From: Prevotella sp. 10(H)
Lineage (GTDB): Bacteria > Bacteroidota > Bacteroidia > Bacteroidales > Dysgonomonadaceae
DNA length: 64,000 bases
Assembly: GCF_000711235.1 (NCBI RefSeq)
Contig: NZ_JOMI01000003.1
Coordinates: 372,001 to 436,000, forward strand
Reading direction: 5' to 3'
The notes under the pieces are model-generated. The model was given only the letters and a program-made list of their open reading frames with translations. It was not told the DNA's origin and ran no database searches. Shown here in pieces: positions 39,708-48,407 of this stretch. The translations under genes were made by a program, and so were the position numbers. Numbering within the stretch: position 1 is the first letter of the stretch; each line of letters starts with the position of its first letter.

Positions 39708-42251
39708 TTATAGTTTACTTTCAGGATAAAGGCCTTTCCACCAGCCGTTGTCATCTTTCAGCCATTTGGCGAACCATGCCATTATGGAATTATTCCATTC
39801 CACACGGCGCTTGTAGTTCATCACACCATGGTTTTCATCCTTTACCTGAATAAATTCGGTAGGACGGCCTAATAGCTTCAAGGCAGTATACATCTGGATA
39901 CTTTCACCGATAGGTACATTTGTATCTACTGTTCCGTGTGTGAATAGGATAGGGGTGTGTACCTTGTCGGCACTGAAGAGCGGACTTTGTTTTACGTACA
40001 GATCATGATTATTCCATGGATAGCTATGTGCACTCGCTCCCGAACTGTAAGTATAGCCCCAATAACCTTCACCCCAATAACTGCTTATTGAACTGATACC
40101 TGCATGTGAAACCGCAGCTGCAAACATATCGGTCTGAGTTTGCAGGTACATAGTCATAAAACCGCCGTATGAAGCACCGATACATCCGATTTTCTTATCG
40201 TTTACATAAGAATGCTCCTGTGTAAATTTTTTCACTCCTTCAATGATATCTTCTGCAGTACGTTTACCCCATGCATTTACATGCAGAGCGGCAAATTTCT
40301 GCCCGAATCCTGTTGCGCCGGCAGGTTGTATGACATATACCACATAGCCTTGCGAGGCAAATACCTGTGCCGGGTAAGGGCCTTCGAAAGTGCGGGATGT
40401 AGGGCTTGTACCACCATAGTAATATACAATCATAGGATATTTCTTCGAAGCGTCGAAGTTTGGTGGCAGATAGTAAGTTCCTTTAATTTCTGTACCTACA
40501 GAGTTTGTGAAATTCCAGTCTTCTGCTTTTCCCAAAGTCATTTGGGATAGCCTATCATTGTAAGGGTCTGCAATCAGATTTGATTTTTCGCTTTTAAGGT
40601 CATACAGGTATGCGCGGGTAGAATTTGACTGGCTCACACCGAAATATACGGCTGACAGCGCATTGTCTGCTATGGAGAAATTGCGGATAACTTCTTCGCT
40701 CAACGGTAATTTAGTGAATTTCTTATTCGACGGATTATAGCTGTACATATTTACATAATCCTGATCTGTAGTGCGGAAATAGATAAGATTATCCTTTTTG
40801 TTCCATAGACTGTTGTCAATGCTCGGATCGAAATCTTTTGTTATTGCTTCTACTTTTTTAGTGGACAAATCCATAATGAAAGCCAAGCCGTTATAGCTGT
40901 TTGCTATCTGTCCCGGATCGATATTCTGTCCTATACCGCCGAATGCTTCACCTGAACCGGAAACAAGGAGTTTCTTACCATCAGGTGAAAATGAAGCGCC
41001 ATGTGCAAAACTCTCATTTGACCATATGGTATCTATTGTCATTGTCGCTAAATCAAGTTTCAGCAAGGTGTTTTTACGGAAAGGACGTTCGGTCAGCACT
41101 TCATCGGAATAGGAGAATAATATTTGCTTTGAATCCGGACTGATATCGTTCAACCATGTGGAATGAGAGCCATAAGTCAACTGCTGGCTCAGGCCTGTCC
41201 TCACATCATATTTGTAGATAAAAGAGCGGTTTGTATATCCCGGTTGGCGGTCTTCGGGTGAAAGCAAAAGCTTGAGATCGCCTTTTCTTTCTTCTCCATT
41301 TTCCTGTTTACTGTAAAAGATTGTACGTTCGTCGGGAGAGAAAGTTATGTATTCATCGGGAATATTTTTGGCGAATACGCTTTCTTCTAATGTAGCCGGA
41401 TCGATAGTTATCAGGTCGGTACCGTCTTCCGTTTTAAATCGGTAGAACAGTTTTTCGCTTAGCGGCATCCAACTCAATTGCTGTTTGCTTCCTTCTTTGT
41501 CGATAAGAACTTGTTTACCTGTAGACGTATTATACAATTCAGTCGTGGAAATGCCTTTTTCGGGGAATGTATTTCTGTAGGATATCAGCGCATACCGGCC
41601 GTTCGGGGACATACTCGTATTTGTTACCCGTTTCCCTAAAAGCATATCGGTGAAGTTGACTGTTCTTTTATTTGTATTGAGTGTTGTGTATATTGTCTGT
41701 GTATCGTTTTTCTCATTTTCCAGTTCGATTTTGAATATCGGCGAAGCTTTGTAATTAGCCGAAGCCAGCAGCTTTATTACTACACGGCTCGAAATCGGGT
41801 AGGGGGCAAAAGTGGCAGTGACTTCTTTCTCGTTACGGAAGTTTTCTTCCTTTGTAGTTTTTGAAGTACTGAGTTTACCGTCTACATATAATTCAAACAT
41901 ATTAGGCGAAGTTATCTTCAAAGATAATTTTGCATATCGGTTTGCTTCCACATAGAAAGAAAAAAGTTGCAGTGTATATCCGTTCTGAGGTTTTTCGGCA
42001 TAGAAGTATCCGGCTGTGTCGGATTTTAACGGTCTTACGAATGCTGATTGTTCGGGAATTGTCAGATTCATTTTCAATAAATCTTTTTCCGAGTATTTCT
42101 CTCCTTTCAGGTTGGCAGAGTCTACAATTACCGGATCGGTAATGGCAACGGGCGGCGCGGCAAATATCTGTGGTAGTTTTTGTTTGGTCTGGGAGTGCAA
42201 ACAAAGTACCGAGATAAGACAGATAATGAGGGCAGATAGTCGTGATTTCAT
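39708..42251 (-). CDS. Secreted S9 family prolyl oligopeptidase/dipeptidyl peptidase
   Basis: 847 residues with a signal peptide ending at CLHSQ. A long N-terminal beta-propeller (about residues 200-560) carries repeated DPxxxxxxYTF-like blades such as DERTIFYSKQENGEERKGDL and PDSKQILFSYSDEV. The C-terminal alpha/beta hydrolase has the nucleophile Ser in IGCIGASYGGFMTMYLQ, the Asp in VDTNVPIGESIQM and the His in VKDENHGVMNY. This matches the periplasmic prolyl oligopeptidase class that trims Pro or Ala dipeptides from peptides, useful in a proteolytic Bacteroidales. The substrate is not defined. It is monocistronic. Confidence 0.93.
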   Translation of the reverse strand: MKSRLSALIICLISVLCLHSQTKQKLPQIFAAPPVAITDPVIVDSANLKGEKYSEKDLLKMNLTIPEQSAFVRPLKSDTAGYFYAEKPQNGYTLQLFSFYVEANRYAKLSLKITSPNMFELYVDGKLSTSKTTKEENFRNEKEVTATFAPYPISSRVVIKLLASANYKASPIFKIELENEKNDTQTIYTTLNTNKRTVNFTDMLLGKRVTNTSMSPNGRYALISYRNTFPEKGISTTELYNTSTGKQVLIDKEGSKQQLSWMPLSEKLFYRFKTEDGTDLITIDPATLEESVFAKNIPDEYITFSPDERTIFYSKQENGEERKGDLKLLLSPEDRQPGYTNRSFIYKYDVRTGLSQQLTYGSHSTWLNDISPDSKQILFSYSDEVLTERPFRKNTLLKLDLATMTIDTIWSNESFAHGASFSPDGKKLLVSGSGEAFGGIGQNIDPGQIANSYNGLAFIMDLSTKKVEAITKDFDPSIDNSLWNKKDNLIYFRTTDQDYVNMYSYNPSNKKFTKLPLSEEVIRNFSIADNALSAVYFGVSQSNSTRAYLYDLKSEKSNLIADPYNDRLSQMTLGKAEDWNFTNSVGTEIKGTYYLPPNFDASKKYPMIVYYYGGTSPTSRTFEGPYPAQVFASQGYVVYVIQPAGATGFGQKFAALHVNAWGKRTAEDIIEGVKKFTQEHSYVNDKKIGCIGASYGGFMTMYLQTQTDMFAAAVSHAGISSISSYWGEGYWGYTYSSGASAHSYPWNNHDLYVKQSPLFSADKVHTPILFTHGTVDTNVPIGESIQMYTALKLLGRPTEFIQVKDENHGVMNYKRRVEWNNSIMAWFAKWLKDDNGWWKGLYPESKL

Positions 42252-42385
42252 ATTATTTTAGAAAAAATTTAGTTTAGGGAAGTAAAGATATGAAATCTGA
42301 TACACACGGGCTACAATAAATATGAAAAGCTTTTATTTAACATTATGTTTTATAGCAGTCGCCATTTTGTTTAAGGATAAAGTAT

Positions 42386-42393
42386 TATCTTTG
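42386..42393 (+). promoter_or_regulatory. -7 box TATCTTTG for the lipoprotein at 42440
   Basis: It matches TAnnTTTG and lies 46 bp upstream of the ATG at 42440. Confidence 0.6.
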
Positions 42394-42439
42394 ACCATAT
42401 AAACTAAACATCGAACAGAAATCTATCTATAATCACACG

Positions 42440-43420
42440 ATGAAACTACTGGTTTACTGCGTAATATTTGCCCTCACTATAACATCTTTTTCATGTTCAG
42501 GGGATGATGTGATGCTTTATCACGAAAAAGAAGAGGATCCCGATCCGGGGCCACCCACTCCGCCCGAACCAACCTATTACTGGCTGCTTGAGAGTGTCGA
42601 TTATCCACAACTGAAAGGTAATGACAAACTTAATATGCAGGAACGGGATGATTTTGTTCTTACATATAACGAAGCTGATTCTATCATTGTTATTGATAAC
42701 GACGGTGGCGACTATATCAAAATAGATTATAAGGGAAACAACTATATGGCTTTTTCGCGTATAAGGAGTGGTGCCACAGCCAAACAGCGGACAGTCGATA
42801 GCTTATTGATATACCTGAATGAAAACAGGCAGATAGATTATGCGCTGCATGTGACGCATACCGAAACTTTTTCGCAGGACGGAGACTTGACTTCCAACAG
42901 ACAGACATGGAATGATTCCACAGCATTTAAATACGATGCGGAAGGATATATGACCGATATGTTGCATTATGACTATAGCGGTAATAATAATTCATTGTCT
43001 TACAGCGAGAAATATACTATTGTCGACGGCAATATAACGGAGGCGATTTCGGCTGATTATCATCATATTTATACTTATGATGATACTGAAAATATCAAAT
43101 CGTCCAGTTATGTGTACGAAATGCCGCTTAATACAATCAGTATAAAGAGTCGTGGTGGTTGCTGGTTCATGTCGAGCCTGCCGTTTTTATCGGCGAAGTA
43201 TCTGGGTAAAGCCAGTAAAAATAACGTAGTAAAAACAGTAATAAAGAAGATCGATCCGAAAGGAGGAGATTCTTATGACTATGCAGATATAAATTATGAG
43301 TATACACTCGATGAAAATGAAATGCTGAGTGAAGTAAAACTTAAGGGAACAGTGAATGGGAAAGATATACCTGACGATTTTATTTCCTATTTCAGTCATT
43401 TCAAAAAAGAGAAGAAATAG
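42440..43420 (+). CDS. Lipoprotein, DUF4595-like
   Basis: 326 residues with lipobox SFSC (Cys19) and a proline-rich linker (EEDPDPGPPTPPEPTYYWLL). The body has repeated Y-x-D-x-D/E-x-x-K-Y-x-x-G type strands: FKYDAEGYMTDMLHYDYSGN, SLSYSEKYTIVDGNITEAIS, HHIYTYDDTENIKSSSYVYE. This repeating Tyr-rich beta pattern is like the DUF4595/YD-type secreted proteins of Bacteroidetes. It is a surface lipoprotein of unknown role with a promoter box and a strong terminator. Confidence 0.75.
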   Translation: MKLLVYCVIFALTITSFSCSGDDVMLYHEKEEDPDPGPPTPPEPTYYWLLESVDYPQLKGNDKLNMQERDDFVLTYNEADSIIVIDNDGGDYIKIDYKGNNYMAFSRIRSGATAKQRTVDSLLIYLNENRQIDYALHVTHTETFSQDGDLTSNRQTWNDSTAFKYDAEGYMTDMLHYDYSGNNNSLSYSEKYTIVDGNITEAISADYHHIYTYDDTENIKSSSYVYEMPLNTISIKSRGGCWFMSSLPFLSAKYLGKASKNNVVKTVIKKIDPKGGDSYDYADINYEYTLDENEMLSEVKLKGTVNGKDIPDDFISYFSHFKKEKK

Positions 43421-43449
43421 AAAAAAGTCCGGTGATTCCGGACTTTTTT
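43421..43449 (+). terminator. Hairpin terminator of the DUF4595-like gene
   Basis: AAAAAAGTCCGG (43421-43432), loop TGATT, CCGGACTTTTTT (43438-43449). It is also workable on the minus strand. Confidence 0.88.
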
Positions 43450-43474
43450 ATTTTCATTAGTTTGTAAATAAAAA

Positions 43475-43542
43475 CCCCGGCTCTGTTAGGGGCGATGAAG
43501 AAGAATAGAGAGATAGTCATCATCCGGTAAACCGAGCCGGGG
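43475..43542 (-). ncRNA. Attenuator-like element with Phe-rich mini-ORF
   Basis: On the minus strand CCCCGGCTC (43534-43542) can pair with GAGCCGGGG (43475-43483), and the second arm runs straight into TTTTTATTT. Between the arms a mini-ORF reads MMTISLFFFIAPNRAG with three Phe codons in a row. GCCCC-...-GGGG is a competing shorter hairpin. A CTAAGG/CCTTAG hairpin (43546-43563) lies upstream. The layout resembles amino-acid leader attenuators, but no minus-strand gene follows closely, so it may be an orphan relic or just a terminator for the 43575 gene. Confidence 0.45.
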
Positions 43543-43574
43543 AGGCTAAGGGGGCAGCCTTAGGTCTTTTAATG

Positions 43575-43901
43575 TTATCGATTTCGGGTAGCCTCCAACA
43601 CTTCACCCGTTGCTTTACTTATATTGATAATCCTACCCTCCGTTCCTGTTACCGACCAGATTCCGTTATGGAGGTTAACCGACAATAATTTCTCCCCTTT
43701 TAATAGTGGTTCAGCTAATGCAACGGCTGACATAATAGTCGGTGTGGCATCTTTATTAATGATTTTCGTAGATTGTCCAAATCGGGCAGGCACTTCAATC
43801 TTGTAACCTACTTTATCTCTCGGATTGCCTTTGACTTGATACAGAATAGCCGAGACTATCATCGATACCAGACAAATAGGATATATTACAGTCTTGCTCA
43901 T
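43575..43901 (-). CDS. Membrane-anchored NTF2-fold immunity-like protein (YbbC/YhhH-like)
   Basis: 108 residues. An N-terminal hydrophobic segment (about residues 5-20) anchors it or acts as a signal, and the rest reads like the NTF2-fold immunity family. Visible pieces are IINKDATPTIMSAVALAEPL, GEKLLSVNLHNGIWSVTGTE, and a final G-x-I-NISKATGEVLEATRNR. The INK-A-A..AE.....W.V.GT....I..I.K..G.VL pattern matches YbbC/YhhH-type proteins, which pair with toxins elsewhere. Confidence is moderate as the match is from memory. No toxin gene is adjacent. A structured region follows its stop codon. Confidence 0.6.
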   Translation of the reverse strand: MSKTVIYPICLVSMIVSAILYQVKGNPRDKVGYKIEVPARFGQSTKIINKDATPTIMSAVALAEPLLKGEKLLSVNLHNGIWSVTGTEGRIINISKATGEVLEATRNR

Positions 43902-43988
43902 AATCGTCAGTTTTTATTGGTTACACTATATAGAGCGATCTGTAATAAATATTCCATAAGCGGAATTAATTATTTTTCTTGAAAAAAT

Positions 43989-44025
43989 AAAAAGCGCTGA
44001 AACATAAGTGTTTCAGCGCTTTTTA
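43989..44025. terminator. Bidirectional hairpin terminator
   Basis: AAAAGCGCTGAAAC and GTTTCAGCGCTTTT form a perfect stem around ATAAGT, with A and T runs on both flanks. On the minus strand it ends the GDPD gene. Confidence 0.88.
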
Positions 44026-44047
44026 GGCTATTTGGCTATTCTTTATT

Positions 44048-45079
44048 TTATTTTAGGTTCGCTATTATTTTCATCAGCAATTCCGGTTCATCTGTTGTAA
44101 TATAGTCCAGACCTTGACGAAGCATAGTTTTCATATCTTCTTCCTTATTTACTGTCCATGCATTCGTAAGTAGTCCGGCAGCTTTCGCCTTATTTACCAG
44201 TTCGGTATCTTTCAGGAAATTGCTATAGTGATAATCAATCCCTGACATTTTTGCCTCTTTCACTTCTTCGATGCTTTTATCAGCTTCGAGATATAGAACT
44301 TTTGCAGTAGGATCGAGTTCTCTTATTCTTTTTGCTGCATCGAAACTGAAAGTAATGTAATCCGTCCATGCCTGAGCTTTCATCCTGTGCACTATTTGTA
44401 CACACGAGTCGGCAACCGCTTCACTGCGAGCCTTTCCCATTCTGGATGTTTTTACTTCCAGTACAAGGCGTGTTTTATTTTGCTCTTTAATGCATTTTAT
44501 ATATTCTTCGAGGCTGGGGAGGTGGTCGCCGTCTTTCAACTCTATTGTGAACAATTCGGCAGCCGTTGTTTCCTCCACTGTTTTTCCTCCGATAGTAGGA
44601 TCATGTGATAGCACCACCTTATTATCAGATGACAACCATACATCGAATTCCGAGCCTTCACAACCTGTTTCTATTGCTTTCTTCAATGCTTTAAGCGAAT
44701 TCTGGCTGGCGCTATGGTTTTTCCATGCGCCGCGATGGGCAATGACCTTATTGCGGATAAAATCGTCTTTGACCAGTTCGAATGATTTTTCACCGTCTTT
44801 GGTTTTTAAAGTGATTTCGTATCTGTATGGAGATGAATCGTTTATTGCGGCATCTTTTTTCAACGATATATTTCCTTGCTTGTCGATAGTGAATAATTTC
44901 GAATTATCTTTTACCAGTGACACTTTTTCTCCTTTGGGAACTATGACCTTACCGATAACGGCACCTTTTTTATTTTTAGGAATGAGGTAATTGTCCAGTG
45001 TCAATAATTCTTTACCGGATTGAGAAAACATAACGGATGTAACTAATAGAGTTAATAATAAAAAAAACAGCTTTTTCAT
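44048..45079 (-). CDS. Secreted glycerophosphodiester phosphodiesterase (GDPD)
   Basis: 343 residues with a signal peptide ending at VMFSQ. Residues about 23-108 are an N-terminal beta domain (KGAVIGKVIVPKGEKVSLVK, DKQGNISLKKDAAIN), and the GDPD barrel follows. The catalytic pieces are VIAHRGAWKNHSASQNSLKA, CEGSEFDVWLSSDNKVVLSH DPT (with Glu and Asp metal ligands and the second His) and a final LTNAWTVNKEEDMKTMLRQG. It is expected to cleave glycerophosphodiesters to glycerol 3-phosphate and an alcohol in the periplasm. A terminator follows the stop. Confidence 0.93.
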   Translation of the reverse strand: MKKLFFLLLTLLVTSVMFSQSGKELLTLDNYLIPKNKKGAVIGKVIVPKGEKVSLVKDNSKLFTIDKQGNISLKKDAAINDSSPYRYEITLKTKDGEKSFELVKDDFIRNKVIAHRGAWKNHSASQNSLKALKKAIETGCEGSEFDVWLSSDNKVVLSHDPTIGGKTVEETTAAELFTIELKDGDHLPSLEEYIKCIKEQNKTRLVLEVKTSRMGKARSEAVADSCVQIVHRMKAQAWTDYITFSFDAAKRIRELDPTAKVLYLEADKSIEEVKEAKMSGIDYHYSNFLKDTELVNKAKAAGLLTNAWTVNKEEDMKTMLRQGLDYITTDEPELLMKIIANLK

Positions 45080-45538
45080 GATTACATTTTTAGACGTTAA
45101 TCGTATATAATATAAGGCAGGATAAACAGGAGAAATTATAATGATACAGCAAGCTGAAAAATGTATATTCCTACAGTGTTTTTATCTATGCTTTATAAAA
45201 CAAGTACATTAAGAATTCAAAGATAAGGAGTATGAATAAAAAACATGTGTAGAAAATGTTACTTTTGTTACTTTTTTGCAGATATTTGCCGATCGGTCTG
45301 TATTACAGATTTTTGTAATTTATATCATTATATCGGACGAATGAAAATATCTCTGAAAAGTGTAACTTTTGTTACCTTTTTTGATTATTAACATACTATA
45401 TATTACACTAAGTTGAGATACTTTTACACTTTCATTTTCCGGTATATTTTCCGGATATTTTGAGAGAAAAATATTTCCATTTAAACACTCTTTTATCTTT
45501 TGGCATTTTAGTACCTTTACGTCAAAAAATTAAAAACT
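45080..45538. other. AT-rich intergenic region with partial repeat blocks
   Basis: About 460 bp between divergent genes. It has two partial copies of repeat block C/D: TGTTACTTTTGTTAC at 45258-45272 and TGTAACTTTTGTTACC at 45361-45376. Otherwise it is AT-rich. A TTATCTTTTGG at 45490-45500 is an imperfect -7 box for kbl. Confidence 0.6.
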
Positions 45539-46735
45539 ATGAACACCTATTCTACTTTTCAGGAATACCTACAAAAAGAATTGGCTGATATCAAATCGGC
45601 AGGGTTATACAAAAGCGAACGCATAATAGTTTCTCCGCAAGGGGCTGCTATCCGTGTAAGCACAGGTCAGGAAGTATTGAACTTCTGCGCCAATAATTAT
45701 CTGGGATTGTCAGATAACAAAGAGTTGATAGAAGCGGCAAAAGAAGCTATGGATTCCCGCGGGTTCGGTATGTCTTCCGTACGCTTTATTTGCGGTACGC
45801 AGGATTTACATAAAGAACTGGAAGCTGCTATCGCTAAGTTCTTCGGTACAGAAGATTCTATCCTGTATGCTGCCTGCTTCGATGCTAACGGTGGTGTTTT
45901 CGAGCCGTTGCTGAGCGATCAGGATGCAATAATCTCCGATTCGTTGAACCATGCTTCTATTATCGACGGTGTGCGACTGTGTAAGGCCGTGCGTTACCGT
46001 TATGCAAACGCGGATATGGAAGACTTGGAAAAACAACTTAAGCTGGCACAATCGCAGCGTTTCCGCCTGATTGTGACCGACGGTGTATTCTCTATGGACG
46101 GTAATGTGGCTCCGATGGACAAGATTTATGAACTGGCACAGAAATACGACGCCATGATTATGATAGACGAGTCGCACTCGGCCGGAGTAGTAGGAAAGAC
46201 CGGACGCGGAACAACCGAACTGTTCAACCTGAAAGGAAAAGTAGAAATCATTACTGGTACATTAGGTAAGGCTTTCGGCGGTGCTATCGGCGGATTTACT
46301 ACCGGTAAGAAAGAAATTATAGATATGCTTCGCCAGCGTTCTCGCCCTTATCTGTTCTCTAACTCTATCCCGCCTGCCATTACAGCTGCCGGTATTAAGA
46401 TGTTCGAGATGATGGACAGAACAAACGAGTTACAGGATAAACTGCATGCAAATACAGACTACTTCGTAGAGAAAATGAAGGCGGCAGGATTCGATATCAA
46501 GCCTACGCAATCGTCTATTTGTGCAGTGATGCTTTACGATGCGAAACTTTCGCAGGATATGGCTGCAAAAATGCTGGATGAAGGCATTTATGTGACAGGC
46601 TTCTATTATCCTGTGGTGCCTAAAGATTTGGCGCGCATCCGCGTACAGATTTCGGCAGGACACGAGAAGGAGCATCTCGACAAGTGTGTGGCGGCATTTA
46701 CGAAAATAGGTAAAGAATTAGGTGTAATAAAATAA
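45539..46735 (+). CDS. kbl: Glycine C-acetyltransferase (2-amino-3-ketobutyrate CoA ligase)
   Basis: 398 residues. A PLP-dependent alpha-oxoamine synthase that cleaves 2-amino-3-ketobutyrate with CoA to glycine and acetyl-CoA. The PLP lysine is in TGTLGKAFGGAIGGFTTGKK, substrate and cofactor loops are CANNYLGLSDNKEL and DESHSAGVVGKTGRG, and SSVRFICGTQDLHKELEAAI is typical of Kbl. Its length matches E. coli Kbl (398). The tdh gene starts 4 bp downstream, a two-gene threonine catabolism operon. Confidence 0.96.
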   Translation: MNTYSTFQEYLQKELADIKSAGLYKSERIIVSPQGAAIRVSTGQEVLNFCANNYLGLSDNKELIEAAKEAMDSRGFGMSSVRFICGTQDLHKELEAAIAKFFGTEDSILYAACFDANGGVFEPLLSDQDAIISDSLNHASIIDGVRLCKAVRYRYANADMEDLEKQLKLAQSQRFRLIVTDGVFSMDGNVAPMDKIYELAQKYDAMIMIDESHSAGVVGKTGRGTTELFNLKGKVEIITGTLGKAFGGAIGGFTTGKKEIIDMLRQRSRPYLFSNSIPPAITAAGIKMFEMMDRTNELQDKLHANTDYFVEKMKAAGFDIKPTQSSICAVMLYDAKLSQDMAAKMLDEGIYVTGFYYPVVPKDLARIRVQISAGHEKEHLDKCVAAFTKIGKELGVIK

Positions 46736-46739
46736 ATAA

Positions 46740-47705
46740 ATGAAAAACATTCTTATCGTAGGTAGTACGGGCCAGATAGGCTCTGAACTAAGTATAAAAT
46801 TGCGCTCTATTTACGGAGACAGTAATGTAATCTGCGGTTACTACAAGCCACCATATCCGGAAGGATTCTTCGACTGGGGGCCAACTGTGGAAATAGATGC
46901 GACCGATGCGCAACAAATTGCAGAAGCAGTTAAGAAATATAAGATTGACACTATTTACAATTTGGCGGCTATATTGTCTGCTACAGCCGAAAAGAACCCG
47001 AAGCTGGGTTGGGATGTAGGTGTAGGCAGCCTCATGAACTGCCTCGATGTAGCCCGCGAATATAACTGCGCTGTTTTTACACCAAGCTCTATAGGTGCTT
47101 TCGGGCCTAATACGCCGAAAGATAAAACGCCACAGGATACTATTCAGCGCCCGAAAACGATATATGGTATTACCAAAGTAATGGGCGAAATGCTGAGCGA
47201 TTATTATTACAATCGCTGGGGAGTTGATACCCGTTCGGTACGTTTTCCCGGTATTATTTCCAACCTGACGCTTCCGGGTGGAGGAACTACCGACTATGCT
47301 GTAGAAATATACTATAATGCAGTAAGGGAAGAGAAATTTGTATGCCCTATCAAAGCGGGTACATTTATGGATATGATGTATATGCCTGATGCGCTGAACG
47401 CAGCCATAAATATTATGGAGGCTAATCCTGATACACTGATACATCGCAATTCATTTAATATTGCGTCTATGAGTTTCGATCCGGAAATGCTGTATGCTGC
47501 GATTAAGAAGCATTACCCTAACTTTGTAATGGAATATGACGTCGATCCGTTGAAACAGGCAATTGCCGATTCATGGCCGAATTCACTGGATGATACCTGT
47601 GCCCGTCAGGAATGGGGCTGGGCTCCGGAATACGATCTGGAAAAGATGACGGTAGATATGATCAAAGTATTGAAAGGCAGAGAAGTTCATCTTGCTGAGA
47701 AATAA
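46740..47705 (+). CDS. tdh: L-threonine 3-dehydrogenase, SDR type
   Basis: 321 residues. An extended SDR, not the zinc alcohol dehydrogenase type of E. coli. The NAD-binding motif GSTGQIGSE is at residues 8-16, and the catalytic YGITKVMGE (Tyr-x3-Lys) is at about residues 141-149. The NLAAILSATAEKNPKLGWDV and PGGGTTDYAVEIYYNAVREE blocks are typical of the SDR-type Tdh in Bacteroidetes. It oxidises threonine to 2-amino-3-ketobutyrate, which Kbl then cleaves. A strong terminator follows. Confidence 0.93.
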   Translation: MKNILIVGSTGQIGSELSIKLRSIYGDSNVICGYYKPPYPEGFFDWGPTVEIDATDAQQIAEAVKKYKIDTIYNLAAILSATAEKNPKLGWDVGVGSLMNCLDVAREYNCAVFTPSSIGAFGPNTPKDKTPQDTIQRPKTIYGITKVMGEMLSDYYYNRWGVDTRSVRFPGIISNLTLPGGGTTDYAVEIYYNAVREEKFVCPIKAGTFMDMMYMPDALNAAINIMEANPDTLIHRNSFNIASMSFDPEMLYAAIKKHYPNFVMEYDVDPLKQAIADSWPNSLDDTCARQEWGWAPEYDLEKMTVDMIKVLKGREVHLAEK

Positions 47706-47708
47706 ATA

Positions 47709-47747
47709 AGAAAGGACGGATTCAGAGCGAATCCGTCCTTTCTTTTA
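47709..47747. terminator. Bidirectional hairpin terminator
   Basis: AAGAAAGGACGGATT and AATCCGTCCTTTCTT form a 15-bp stem around CAGAGCG, then TTATG. It lies between tdh and the convergent beta-barrel gene. Confidence 0.9.
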
Positions 47748-47761
47748 TGCACTTATCAGTA

Positions 47762-48376
47762 TTATATTATACGGTAACCTATTGTCAGATAGAGGTTATT
47801 GTTATAAGAAGAAAACTCGGTTCTGGAATAGTCGATAAGTCCGAAATCATATCCTATATTTAAGAGGCATCTTCTGTATTCTACGCCGACGTTTCCGGAT
47901 AATCCCATATCGAAGCGTTTGTACGTATTATCAGAGAAGGTATCCACATCGATAGTATTTATCTTTCCCCCGACGCCCAATCCAAAATAAGTACCGAATG
48001 ACAGATTCATTCTTACATCATCCGATACGGAAAGTCTGTATCCCCCTCTTAAAGGCAGGATGAGATATGACATCTTTGTCTTGGTTTTTTTCGCTATAAT
48101 CATCCCTGTTACATCGGATATTGCTATATCGCTTTTTGTTCCTTTCGTTGCAAAATCCAATCCCGTTTGGATGAAGAATTTTTTAGGCAGATTGAATTCA
48201 ACACCCACACCACCTCTGTAGCTGAACAGGGGATCCGTTTTAAGATCTTGCGCATCTATCTCGGAAATACCTACTCCGGCGTGTGCTGTTATTGAAAATG
48301 TGAGGTCCTGAGCATAAAGTTGACTTCCTGCGATAATAAGAGAAATGATCAGGAACGCTTTTCTTATTGTTTTCAT
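47762..48376 (-). CDS. Outer membrane beta-barrel protein (PorT-like)
   Basis: 204 residues with a signal peptide ending at SQLYAQ. The body has alternating strands: LTFSITAHAGVGISEI, SYRGGVGVEFNLPKKFFIQT GLDFATKG, LILPLRGGYRLSV, SFGTYFGLGVGGKI, LNIGYDFGLIDYS, ending LYLTIGYRII. It matches the Bacteroidetes outer membrane beta-barrel domain family (PF13568 type), a small porin-like or accessory barrel of unknown function. The next gene upstream on the same strand is 31 bp away, so co-transcription is likely. Confidence 0.85.
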   Translation of the reverse strand: MKTIRKAFLIISLIIAGSQLYAQDLTFSITAHAGVGISEIDAQDLKTDPLFSYRGGVGVEFNLPKKFFIQTGLDFATKGTKSDIAISDVTGMIIAKKTKTKMSYLILPLRGGYRLSVSDDVRMNLSFGTYFGLGVGGKINTIDVDTFSDNTYKRFDMGLSGNVGVEYRRCLLNIGYDFGLIDYSRTEFSSYNNNLYLTIGYRII

Positions 48377-48407
48377 AACGGTAATTATTAGGTGGTTAAT
48401 AAGTTAC

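Noticed and set aside
46788-47444. 218-residue minus-strand frame over tdh
   Set aside because: It is antisense to a clear SDR-type threonine dehydrogenase with NAD-binding and YxxxK motifs.
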